Below are positions 8,017 to 16,814 of a stretch of 64,000 bases of DNA, piece by piece. Origin of the DNA: Telluribacter roseus (GTDB lineage Bacteria > Bacteroidota > Bacteroidia > Cytophagales > Spirosomataceae). Where the stretch lies: the NCBI RefSeq assembly GCF_017355915.2, contig NZ_JAFEUV020000022.1, forward strand, positions 1 through 64,000, in the 5' to 3' direction. Every line of letters begins with the position of its first letter. Position 1 is the stretch's first letter. Below the pieces are notes generated by a model, which was not told the origin of the DNA, did no database searches, and saw nothing but the letters and a program-made list of their open reading frames with translations. The translations under genes were made by a program, and so were the position numbers.

Positions 8017-10812
8017 TTACCGTAAGATTCCATATTTATTGAGCGTATTATTGTCTATCTGCCATATCGGTCGTGAGACTTCTGTTCTATTACGGAATTC
8101 TATTATTTTTTTTTCATCTAATAGAAAAAATTCCCAGCCACTACTGCCGAAAACAACAATATATCCTTGGTTATTTGGTGTTGAAGAGTGAAAGATGCTT
8201 CTTTTTATCTCGGAGTCTAGCCATATGGAAATAGGCGACGACGAGGATCTTACAAAATATCCTGTTCCTCTGGTACTTACCTGCCATTCTGCTATATCGA
8301 ATGAATTATAAAATTTTTTTTTAACTGAGTAAGATCTATCATGTCCTAATTGCTTTAATGTCTCTTGGGATGGAGGTATTAACTTTTCGCCTTTCATAGA
8401 CCAAGCTCTTATCTTAGTAGAGTCATCATTCAAAAGAATAATTCTTTTAAAATACTTGTCGAAAAATGCTTTTCCAAGAAAAGCGCTACCTTCTTCTGCC
8501 TTCACATCTAAAATAACTAAATTTAATTTCCAAAGCTTTATACAATCGGTTGAATGCGTTAGCATAGTTGAGTCATCATTGAACTCAATAGTCTCTATAT
8601 GGGACTTATGACCATTTAAATGTCTAAGTTTTGTGCCATTTATATCGAAAACTTCAACGCCATACCTATTGCCGAATTTAGCGCCTAAACCAACTTTGTT
8701 ACCCTTTAAGTTAAAAGCTATACGACCTGTGTACTTTACGCTATCCGAATCATTATTTAAAAATTTACGGATTGGCTTAGATGCGAGTTGCCACAATCTT
8801 GCTGTTTGGTCATGACTTGATACTGATAAGATAGCTTTATTATCTTTTGTCCAAGCCAAGTATTTAGATCCATTTACATACTGGTTACTGCTATGCCCTA
8901 ACATTCTATACAAATTGTCACCTTCAAGGTCTCTGACCTCAACTGTACCATTGACTATTGAAAAACTAATCCAAGTATTATCATAGGAAAAAGCTACATC
9001 ATCAATCTCCTCTCCAATAATTATATCTTTAATGTAGTTTATGATATTAGAATCTTCATCTATAATATATAGATGACTTGTACCATCACTTGAAGTAGTA
9101 ATCAAATATCGTCCATTGTGCGAGATATTAATTAAATTAACATTTGATTTATGGCTTTTTAGTCGTTTTAACAGAGTGGGGCCTTGCCATACCTCAACTC
9201 CGCGTCCATTTGAGACTACCAACCATTTTCCTGACTTTAAGAACTTAGCATTTGGGTAATCATACCCGGATTCTACAGGTATAGAATATTTTAGATTCCC
9301 ATAAAAATCCCAAACGTTATATTGGTTACATTGATAGCATATTGTGATAAACGTTTTATTTGATGATATATCTAAGATGTATCTATAAGTTGGATACAAA
9401 TCTTTATTTAAATTGAAAGTAGTTCTTTTCCCATCTATAAGGTCCCAGAGGTCCACCCTGCCAGATTTTTTCCTTCTATTTCCAGGGTATATCGCATATC
9501 TTCCATCTGATGAAATTTTTGGATCTTCGAGACCTTTCATAAAGACCATATTTGATAAACGTTTATCATATAAAGTGTCATCGCTTTCAATGGAAGGAAT
9601 AACTCTGATATTTCTTGTTAGCTCATTACCTGAAAAGTTCCATAAGTGTACCCGTCCTTTATTCGTCCAAGTTAAGATGCTGTCCCGAACGAATCTAACA
9701 CCAACTACATTTTCATCTCCGTGATTTAGTACTATATTTTTCCCTTTGTTCAAATTGACTAATTCAACATTTTGTTCGGATGAAGAGTATACTACCAAAA
9801 ATAAATTTCCGTTGGGATGTATATCGGCACATCTTATGTCTTTATATAAGTGGCTATATAAAGCGTTATTACTATTATAGTTTCTAATAAGTACACTAAT
9901 GGCAATGGGATTAACTTTTTTTTTCAAAGATATTTCAGCTAATCTAAAACTAAGCGTAGGGTCTCTATCAATCTCGTTAAGAGCTAACTGACCAATATTT
10001 AAAGCCTGCGCCTCATTCCATGTTATGTTATAAAGTTCTTGAGATTTTGTTAGCTGCTTCTGCTTAGTCTCCAGACTTACATTAAGAGTATCCAGCTTAT
10101 TCTGTGCCGTTAATAAACTAGCTTCCCTAGCTTTAAGTGTAGTATCTATTTCAAATAGTTTAAGTGCTTGAGCCGATGAGTCGTTTCTTATTATTTGTAT
10201 TTGTTCTTGAGCCTTGGCGATTTCGATAAACAAATCATTAAGTTTGATGGAGGCCCATCCAATACCTCCTCCTATACAAATAGTTATCAAGCCCAAAATA
10301 ATTAGGAATAGTGTCCATGTACGCATGAAGCCACTTGATTTTGCAACCTCCTCTACTACTGATTTAGAGGGAGCAGCATTTACAAGTGCTTCTATTGTCT
10401 CTGGTTCATAAACATAATCGTTAAGTCGCTTCCACTCCTCTGGCATTGATGGTATCTTACTAAGTGCTTGGTCAACGTTAATCGATATTATTCTTGAGAA
10501 AGGGCGCCGGTACCATTTGTCGATTCTTTCACTGAAGTATGCCTGAACTTCGTCGTAAACATTTTTTGATTTATATACTTCTGGAGAAGCCACTAGTACA
10601 AATGAGCGTGCTTTACATGCAATACGTTTGAACTTTTCTATTGATGTGCCTGAGTCCTCATCTGATTCATCTAAGAAAGCTGTTAGCCCTCTGTTTGTTA
10701 ACTGGCTATATAGTTCTTCAGCATATTCGCGCGATTCAGCATGGCGATATGATATGAAGGCATCATAACCACTTATTTGAGTTATGATACGTTTTAATAG
10801 CCTGTTTTTCAT
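8017..10812 (-). CDS. TIR-transmembrane-coiled coil-WD40 protein
   Basis: Residues 14-150 of 931 form a TIR domain (GYDAFISYRHAESREYAEEL; glutamate E88 in VYDEVQAYF). One transmembrane helix follows at about 165-188, then a coiled coil (191-262) ending in the NIGQLALNEI / DPTLSFRLAEISL stretch usual in front of bacterial WD40 arrays. From about 310 to the end there are degenerate WD-like blades, such as GHKSHIETIEFNDDSTMLTHS and ISHNGRYLITTSSDGT. The layout resembles known TIR-WD40 proteins in which a propeller senses a ligand and the TIR faces the cytoplasm; with one TM helix the propeller would lie on the far side of the membrane or both ends would pack against it. This gene is the most A+T-rich of the operon, with many AAA/TTT runs, suggesting a separate origin. 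Confidence 0.85.
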   Translation of the reverse strand: MKNRLLKRIITQISGYDAFISYRHAESREYAEELYSQLTNRGLTAFLDESDEDSGTSIEKFKRIACKARSFVLVASPEVYKSKNVYDEVQAYFSERIDKWYRRPFSRIISINVDQALSKIPSMPEEWKRLNDYVYEPETIEALVNAAPSKSVVEEVAKSSGFMRTWTLFLIILGLITICIGGGIGWASIKLNDLFIEIAKAQEQIQIIRNDSSAQALKLFEIDTTLKAREASLLTAQNKLDTLNVSLETKQKQLTKSQELYNITWNEAQALNIGQLALNEIDRDPTLSFRLAEISLKKKVNPIAISVLIRNYNSNNALYSHLYKDIRCADIHPNGNLFLVVYSSSEQNVELVNLNKGKNIVLNHGDENVVGVRFVRDSILTWTNKGRVHLWNFSGNELTRNIRVIPSIESDDTLYDKRLSNMVFMKGLEDPKISSDGRYAIYPGNRRKKSGRVDLWDLIDGKRTTFNLNKDLYPTYRYILDISSNKTFITICYQCNQYNVWDFYGNLKYSIPVESGYDYPNAKFLKSGKWLVVSNGRGVEVWQGPTLLKRLKSHKSNVNLINISHNGRYLITTSSDGTSHLYIIDEDSNIINYIKDIIIGEEIDDVAFSYDNTWISFSIVNGTVEVRDLEGDNLYRMLGHSSNQYVNGSKYLAWTKDNKAILSVSSHDQTARLWQLASKPIRKFLNNDSDSVKYTGRIAFNLKGNKVGLGAKFGNRYGVEVFDINGTKLRHLNGHKSHIETIEFNDDSTMLTHSTDCIKLWKLNLVILDVKAEEGSAFLGKAFFDKYFKRIILLNDDSTKIRAWSMKGEKLIPPSQETLKQLGHDRSYSVKKKFYNSFDIAEWQVSTRGTGYFVRSSSSPISIWLDSEIKRSIFHSSTPNNQGYIVVFGSSGWEFFLLDEKKIIEFRNRTEVSRPIWQIDNNTLNKYGILR

Positions 10813-10886
10813 AATCTATATCACATTGAATAGTTAAACACTTTAAACTTTAAATCATTTTGGATAAAAGATCAATTAATGTTAGG

Positions 10887-12311
10887 CTATAAATTATTTT
10901 GAAGTGTATCAAAATCTTTAAGTATACCAAACCTCAATGGTGTTACAGCTTCTATAGCAGCTACACTTACCTGGTATTTTTCTGGATTAAAATCTTGTAT
11001 ACGTTCAATAGGAGTGAACCTTTCATTTGGCTGCAATGTATACTGATCCATTAGATATGCGTATGCGAATAAATGACGGGAGTCATTCTCATCACTTACA
11101 ACCGCAATCATCCAGAAAGATTGCGGAATTCTTCTGCCTCTATATTCTATATCCGTTATGCGGTTAACTGGTCCTGCAAACACACTTACATGCTTGGACT
11201 CTGGCCGAAGTTCTGAGATAACGTAGTTTTCTAGTGCATACCAATTATTTTGGTTAAAGTTTTGATGTTGAGGTATGGTGTTCGAATAAAAGAATGTTGA
11301 GAGGGCAGCTTGTGTGGCTTCCAGGCTGTCGCCCCACATAACTGCCCTTCGTGGAACCATATGTCCACGATCCCAGTCATTAGATCTGTATAGATCAGAA
11401 TCAGTTTGTAAAGATTTTGGAATACGATCGTCCACCATCCACTTATCATTACGTTTAAAACTTATAAATTTTTCTCGATCAATGTTATAGGCTGTATATA
11501 AAGGCATTGCTCTGCGCTCATCCATTACAAGAGAGTAATGAATATAATCAAAAACTTTACCATCAAGTAAATCGCCAGCGCTTATCTGATTGGTAACTAC
11601 AGGTAGAGGAATCTCTATCTTACCAATAAACTTTGTATTATAAGGGATTATAGTGTCAAATGGGTAAGTAGAACTAGGCTCCTCAGTGTCAACTACGTTA
11701 GTAGAGATAGGCTCCATAGTGGTTGAACTTTTATCAAGCTTGTTTAGGAAAGTAAAAGCTACAATGCTGGCAACTACTATAAAACCTCCAATACCAACAA
11801 TTTTTGTGTTTTGCGATAAGCGACTCCAGTACTTGATTAGATTAAAGCGGACATGAAGATCGATTACTTTTATTAGATCTTGTAAATCGTCACGGAAATC
11901 AGGGTCAGGACGTACGGAGCAGGCATTGTTATATATTAATGGTTGAAGTGAAGCTGGTAAACTTGCTTTTGATGGTATACTTGCACCAACAACTAAAACT
12001 GGAATTACAAGGATCATCGGCGTTGCTAGTGCTGTTTCAATCTCTACTCTTACATAATCCTCCGGGTCGTCAAGCCGCCTTTTTCCTTGATCATCCTTGG
12101 TATCAAGCCAATGTCGTCCAATTATTACCAACATCACTTTGCTGTTCAAAATAGTAGACTTAACGTGTGTTCTAAAATCTACTCCTGGCGTCATAGAATC
12201 TACATCTTTGAAAACATTCCGGTTACTATACCTGCGTATCAAATGGTCATAAATACGTTCAGTAGTATCTGGAGCATCTGACCTACGGTAAGAAATAAAT
12301 ACTTTACTCAT
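10887..12311 (-). CDS. TIR-transmembrane-DRGH nuclease fusion
   Basis: Residues 3-150 of 474 are a TIR domain (KVFISYRRSDAPDTTERIYD; E90 or E92 in VRVEIETAL at the catalytic position). A single transmembrane helix lies at about 171-190. Residues 230-465 are a DNA/RNA non-specific endonuclease of the beta-beta-alpha-metal type, with SNDWDRGHMVP giving the general-base H317 and an Asn-rich HQNFNQNNW segment for metal binding. Established: such nucleases cut DNA or RNA without sequence preference. Inferred: a membrane-anchored nuclease whose TIR half responds to, or makes, a nucleotide signal. If the TIR is cytoplasmic the nuclease would be outside the inner membrane, which would be odd for an anti-phage effector unless it meets incoming DNA there. 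It starts 10 bases after the preceding gene stops. Confidence 0.87.
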   Translation of the reverse strand: MSKVFISYRRSDAPDTTERIYDHLIRRYSNRNVFKDVDSMTPGVDFRTHVKSTILNSKVMLVIIGRHWLDTKDDQGKRRLDDPEDYVRVEIETALATPMILVIPVLVVGASIPSKASLPASLQPLIYNNACSVRPDPDFRDDLQDLIKVIDLHVRFNLIKYWSRLSQNTKIVGIGGFIVVASIVAFTFLNKLDKSSTTMEPISTNVVDTEEPSSTYPFDTIIPYNTKFIGKIEIPLPVVTNQISAGDLLDGKVFDYIHYSLVMDERRAMPLYTAYNIDREKFISFKRNDKWMVDDRIPKSLQTDSDLYRSNDWDRGHMVPRRAVMWGDSLEATQAALSTFFYSNTIPQHQNFNQNNWYALENYVISELRPESKHVSVFAGPVNRITDIEYRGRRIPQSFWMIAVVSDENDSRHLFAYAYLMDQYTLQPNERFTPIERIQDFNPEKYQVSVAAIEAVTPLRFGILKDFDTLQNNL

Positions 12312-12321
12312 GAACTAAGTA

Positions 12322-14883
12322 TCATAAAGGGCTTACCAGCCAATCGAAATCTGCTTGTGTGAATATACCTCTGTCTATTCGCTCTTTTATGTCATTGCTT
12401 ATGGCTTCTTGATGAACTAGTGCCAATGACTCTGCTTCAGGAGTTGTCTGGTTAAGATCATCCTTATCTGAAACTAATGGCAACGAACATCCACCACTTC
12501 TGATAAGATCACTCACTGCCTGAATAGCAGCCGGATCTCGGGGGATGAGCGCATGAACGGAGTTCACTTTATAGTTATCTCTGCCAGGTAGGACCGCTGA
12601 TTTTCCGGGTACAGTACCATCGCCCACTACGTTTGCCGGTCCGGCTATTACTCCTCCATTCTGCGAGAGCAGTGATCCTACTGTCCCATGAGCAAGTGAC
12701 ACAATACCAGTTGCACGGGTTAATAGTGGGCTCTCCCGAAGTAGGTTTTTCAGATATTGGCTCTGCACCAGCCAGTTTTGAAGCGGTACAATCTGGTCGG
12801 GCCAGAAAGCCTGCTTATACACAATTGATGCATCAGGAAACAGTTCTGGATCGGGAAGCATATCTAACAGGCCAGGCATCGTTCGTGCCATTTGCCTGAG
12901 ATCTGTTATATTATCATTTCTGGATACCAAAGCCAATTTACGAACGAAGGGATAAGTACCCAGTACGGTCTCAATAGGAGCATAGCTGCCCCGGATGGGA
13001 GAGCCCAAAAGAAATACCTGTCCAATACGGTCACGCCAGTTGGTATGCCGCTGTGCATACAGTGCTGCCACTAAGCCGCCCATTGAATGGGCTACTATTA
13101 CCAGAGGGCGACGTAAATTGCGTTCGAGTTGTAGATTTTCAATATATAGATGCAGCCTATCCGCACTATGAGTAATGCTCTTGCGCCAGTCAAAAGCAAA
13201 TGGGTGAACTACAAATCCTTGTTGGCGCCACGTACGTGCGGCCCGATCATATACATATCTGATGTGCTCATCTGCCAACAGGTGAGAGCCTGGTTGATTA
13301 TCAGTGAAGCCGTCATTAGCTAAGGTTAGCTTTTCGGCAACGTTTCCAACCAAAAATGATAACGGGTTCAGCCATACGCGGCTGGTTAAGCCCCCACTAT
13401 TACTTAAATGACTCCCCGTAATTCCGTGGAGAAAAAGAATTTCTGGTAAGTTTGGATCAACTTTGGGCCTGAATATACTTTCAGCAATTGGACTTGCGGC
13501 TTCTAATGGCGGAAACGTTTCACAAGCAGGTTTATTGCCGATTAAGTCTTGGATCAGAGCATTGGCTTCTTCTTCATGTAAGGTCCGGTACAGTAAGGCT
13601 CTGGTCTCCTCCGGATCACGTAGAAGAGCCGCCGTCAGTTCATCATTAGAGGTACGTTCGAACCAGTCAGCAACGGCAGGTAGCTTAGCTGTTTCAGATG
13701 CAGAGATGTCAGGTAAAGGTTGTGGACTGGGCGGAGCTGTGGGAGTAGGATTTGCTGGCACTTCAGTTAATGTATCCCATATTTTTAGCCAACCTGGTGG
13801 CACAAAATCAGCACGACGGCCTGGACCGTCAAACAGTACCCCCTTCATCCTATCATCACAAGCTAGTTGCCAGGACGGAACAGCATAATTCGCTTTTAGA
13901 TATCGCCCCGCAAAATGTAAACCCAGTACCTTGCCTGTCTCCAGATCTAGTACCAGGGAGCCAGAGTTGCCACCCAGTGTAGAGCTATCATGTGTCAAAG
14001 CCTCTACTTCGTTACCAAACGATTTAACAACTTCATGGCTCATGAGCGTACCAGGAAGCAAGCGCTTCTTTCCGTATACTCTCCTAAAGATCTTGTGTTG
14101 TAGATCGAAGTCATTTCGGTAATCGAGCATGGGATAACCGATGACTACAACAGCTCTTCCCTGAATAACAGATGGGGCATCGCTTGCTAAAGTCAGAGCT
14201 TGCTGGTGAAGACCTTCTACCCTAAGTAAAGCCGCATCCCAGTAGGGATGAATCAGCTTTGTCTCTTTTATTCTTAGGAGTTTTGGCTCTCCTGGTAGTA
14301 CCTCCTGTTTAAAATCAACAGCTGTACCAATGTCCTGCCTGAACACTAGTTGCTTGGTACCTATACCTTTGGTGAATAACTCGGCTACATGTCGGTTTGT
14401 CAATAATAGATCCTCTCCAACAACAAAGCAAGTGCCGCCGTAGGGAATTGAAGGGGAATTAGGTAGATCAACTCTACCAACCGATCGGATTGCCTGCTCA
14501 ATAACAGGTTTATAGTTGACCAGCAGCTCCCAGGGAGAAGGGTAATCCTGAAAACTATCATTAATGATGTCAATGCAGGGGCGAAACTGAGGCAGAATAA
14601 TTGCCTCAGCGAAATTCATTTCTTCGTCAGTAAGCTCGTCACCACGATTTACTTTCTCAAGACTTTCCAACCCCAGATCCATTTCCTGATTACTACCAAT
14701 GACTTTATCTAGGATAATTTCTGTTTTATCCTTGAACGAAATCACTTCCAATTCGGAATCTCTTTCAAACGATTCAAGTCCTTCAGTAAAAGATTCTGTC
14801 CCGAACTCGGAGACCTTAGGTACAAGCACTGGTTGCATAGCCTGACGGAGCATAGCCGCTACGCGCTCTTTATGATCGGGCAT
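12322..14883 (-). CDS. Trypsin-like protease fused to LCAT-like alpha/beta hydrolase
   Basis: The 853-residue protein carries two complete catalytic triads. Residues 140-345 are a trypsin-like domain: His165 in LTNRHVAEL, Asp216 in YWDAALL and Ser307 in GGNSGSLV. A proline-rich linker (376-395) leads to a short helical stretch (403-450, DWFERTSNDELTAAL) that may be an effector-associated or adaptor domain. Residues 480-800 are an alpha/beta hydrolase resembling lecithin:cholesterol acyltransferases: oxyanion loop LHGITGS, nucleophile Ser600 in AHSMGG, acid Asp755 in GDGTVPG and His777 in SVHALIP. Lacking a signal peptide, it would act inside the cell. I infer an effector that may damage membranes through lipid hydrolysis, possibly released by proteolysis. 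It is the second gene of the operon. Confidence 0.85.
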   Translation of the reverse strand: MPDHKERVAAMLRQAMQPVLVPKVSEFGTESFTEGLESFERDSELEVISFKDKTEIILDKVIGSNQEMDLGLESLEKVNRGDELTDEEMNFAEAIILPQFRPCIDIINDSFQDYPSPWELLVNYKPVIEQAIRSVGRVDLPNSPSIPYGGTCFVVGEDLLLTNRHVAELFTKGIGTKQLVFRQDIGTAVDFKQEVLPGEPKLLRIKETKLIHPYWDAALLRVEGLHQQALTLASDAPSVIQGRAVVVIGYPMLDYRNDFDLQHKIFRRVYGKKRLLPGTLMSHEVVKSFGNEVEALTHDSSTLGGNSGSLVLDLETGKVLGLHFAGRYLKANYAVPSWQLACDDRMKGVLFDGPGRRADFVPPGWLKIWDTLTEVPANPTPTAPPSPQPLPDISASETAKLPAVADWFERTSNDELTAALLRDPEETRALLYRTLHEEEANALIQDLIGNKPACETFPPLEAASPIAESIFRPKVDPNLPEILFLHGITGSHLSNSGGLTSRVWLNPLSFLVGNVAEKLTLANDGFTDNQPGSHLLADEHIRYVYDRAARTWRQQGFVVHPFAFDWRKSITHSADRLHLYIENLQLERNLRRPLVIVAHSMGGLVAALYAQRHTNWRDRIGQVFLLGSPIRGSYAPIETVLGTYPFVRKLALVSRNDNITDLRQMARTMPGLLDMLPDPELFPDASIVYKQAFWPDQIVPLQNWLVQSQYLKNLLRESPLLTRATGIVSLAHGTVGSLLSQNGGVIAGPANVVGDGTVPGKSAVLPGRDNYKVNSVHALIPRDPAAIQAVSDLIRSGGCSLPLVSDKDDLNQTTPEAESLALVHQEAISNDIKERIDRGIFTQADFDWLVSPL

Positions 14884-14927
14884 ACTTAAAGATGGGCTAT
14901 ATAGAGGGAAACGCTATTGACTATTAC

Positions 14928-16028
14928 TTAAAAGATAATGTTTTGTGGACGCTCAACTATTCGAATATCCACACTCTCATTTATACCTGAACCGATAGGG
15001 TCAAACTCTCTCAGATCACCAAAATCAAGGTCTGTGAGAGCCTCTACTTGCGCAATAGAAATCTGATAAGTTCGGTATGCTCCATACACAAATTCCAGAT
15101 TATTAATCATATCAGCCTGGCTTAGTAAATAAGCTGTTGCTGAGAGTTTCTTAGTTTGATTATTAATCAGCACAGCGACCTTCCAAAACTCGCGAGGTAT
15201 CCTAGCTGAACGGTATGGTATATCATCAGCCCGGAAGACAGGACCGGTAAATACAGACACTTTGAAGTCATGAGCATCTGCATTATCCAGGATATAATCT
15301 TCCAAATCATTCCAAGTACGCTGATTCAAGTCCTTATGCTGTGGACAGGAATTAGTATAGTGAAAAGTATCGTCATTTGCGATGGTAGCCTCTTCTACGG
15401 TACCCCAAACTGGGTCTAGCCTTCGCACCATGTGGCCTCTATCTAAATCATTATTGGCATATAGCTCATTACCAAATTGTGCCTGCTGATTAATACGAGG
15501 ATCTTTAAACCATTTATCTGATCGTGGGATACGGCGTAGTTGTCGACCATCAATATTGACCGCAGTGAAAAATGGCATACGCCTCCTCCGGTTCATAACA
15601 ACAGAAAAGTGCATGTATTTGAGTTCATGTGATATGGAACCGTTCGTCGGAGTGCTGACTATGGCCGCATCCTTCTCTAAAACAGCAGATAGCTTGGGTA
15701 AGGGAACATGAAATTGTTCATCGGTATCTAGAAAGTCAGGTCGATAACCTTCCCTACCACTATAATTTATTGTTCTTTCAAGAACATCGTCTTCCACTTC
15801 AAAGCCATCCAACGACTCATGTACTTGTTCCTGAGGAGGATGAATAGTAGGTTTAGATAGCCCATTTTGAGTTGTAATGGGCATAATCTCAAGTGTAACA
15901 TTAATACGAATAGGTACATGCACCTGCATGTGATTACCTTCTCCTTGATTACTAGATAGAGGTTGATCAACTAAGGTGTAGTCTTTTGAGATAACGCGGG
16001 AACCATTTGAAGTTACACTAGAGCTCAT
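14928..16028 (-). CDS. DNA/RNA non-specific endonuclease (DRGH type), cytoplasmic
   Basis: This is the first gene of the six-gene minus-strand operon (366 residues). Residues 130-345 are a beta-beta-alpha-metal nuclease: NNDLDRGHMVRR (H199 general base) and HKDLNQRTWNDLEDY for metal binding. The domain is a clear paralogue of the nuclease half of the TIR fusion at 10887-12311; both share the DRGHMV core, a YxN-xPQH block and the AxxxP-FW-VAV strand region. Residues 1-125 are a low-complexity, Ser- and Pro-containing leader without a signal peptide or TM helix, unlike classical secreted NucA-type enzymes, so it should be cytoplasmic and needs some control to spare host DNA. The next gene starts 44 bases on. 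Confidence 0.86.
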   Translation of the reverse strand: MSSSVTSNGSRVISKDYTLVDQPLSSNQGEGNHMQVHVPIRINVTLEIMPITTQNGLSKPTIHPPQEQVHESLDGFEVEDDVLERTINYSGREGYRPDFLDTDEQFHVPLPKLSAVLEKDAAIVSTPTNGSISHELKYMHFSVVMNRRRRMPFFTAVNIDGRQLRRIPRSDKWFKDPRINQQAQFGNELYANNDLDRGHMVRRLDPVWGTVEEATIANDDTFHYTNSCPQHKDLNQRTWNDLEDYILDNADAHDFKVSVFTGPVFRADDIPYRSARIPREFWKVAVLINNQTKKLSATAYLLSQADMINNLEFVYGAYRTYQISIAQVEALTDLDFGDLREFDPIGSGINESVDIRIVERPQNIIF

Positions 16029-16390
16029 AGGGATTAATCTTTATATGGTGGAATAATTGCCAGGTGTGTAACTTAAAAGTAAAAAGCTATTTACTTAATC
16101 CAAATTAAATTTATCTAACGGTCTGAGGAATAGTCGAATCCTGTTTCAGTTATTTAGGGGACTAGTGAAAGGAGGGCAGAATATAAAAAGGACTACCTTT
16201 GCTAGGCTATATGTAAAGACGCTAATTATTGGTAGTAACTTATCACTAATGGTGAGTCCAAAGTATTCAAATAGAGGGAGGAGCCTCCTTCTAATCTACA
16301 GGAGAATCTAGTTTTGATTTAATCTTCACCAACAAAAAAATAATGGAAAGGGGCGGGCTGTGGAAGCACAATATCCAAGCGCAGACATAA
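16029..16390. other. Leader region of the six-gene operon
   Basis: This 362-base A+T-rich stretch lies upstream of the first operon gene (minus strand) and ends at the broken AlbA_2-type gene. It must hold the operon promoter. I found no exact TAnnTTTG match on the minus strand and no strong hairpin or intact reading frame. Confidence 0.5.
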
Positions 16391-16771
16391 TACTTCACCC
16401 TGGTAGATAACTACACCTTGGCGGCAGCCATACTGTTGGGTAAGGATGAAGTGATATAAAGCATTTTGCCTTACTATAAAATAAAAGCTCTCGCACGTCA
16501 GGAGGACGTGTACTGCTACAATGACCGTCTTTACATTCAGGCCAATCTCATTGACGCATATGACCTACTTATAGAATTCATAGCTAAACACCTGCCTGAT
16601 TCCTTTTATCTGGAAGGCAATCAACGTGGCAGTTTGAAAAGCAAGATATTCCCGGAGGTAGTTGCTAATTTGATTGTACATCGGAAGTATACCAGCGCCT
16701 ATCGAATCCAAGAAGGCTTCATTATAAGGATAAAGCGCCATGTACAAAAAGTAAGAAAAGGGTTAATATAA
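16391..16771 (+). pseudogene. Remnant of an AlbA_2/AAA_4-type putative transcriptional regulator
   Basis: Reading the plus strand from 16391 gives a segment starting YFTLVDNYTLAAAILLGKDE, an in-frame TAA at 16457-16459, then a 101-codon stretch. That stretch contains LIDAYDLLIEFIAKHLPDSF, YLEGNQRGSLKSKIF and EVVANLIVHRKYTSAYR. These are the middle-domain landmarks of the large AlbA_2 (divergent AAA_4) family, in which LLFGKDEVI is normally followed directly by the next strand. The N-terminal DNA-binding domain and the C-terminal third are missing, and the internal stop sits in the middle of a conserved block. I therefore read it as a decayed fragment, not a gene starting at the TTG at 16466. 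Such genes often travel on islands. Confidence 0.7.
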
Positions 16772-16814
16772 GAAGGCATATCATTAGATAGCCTTATAAG
16801 CAGATTACTTTCTG

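Noticed and set aside
5251-16028. A known Thoeris or CBASS system
   Set aside because: TIR domains are present but no separate ThsA-type SIR2 or macro-SLOG effector, and no CD-NTase, Cap2/Cap3 or HORMA/TRIP13 protein is encoded in the cluster.
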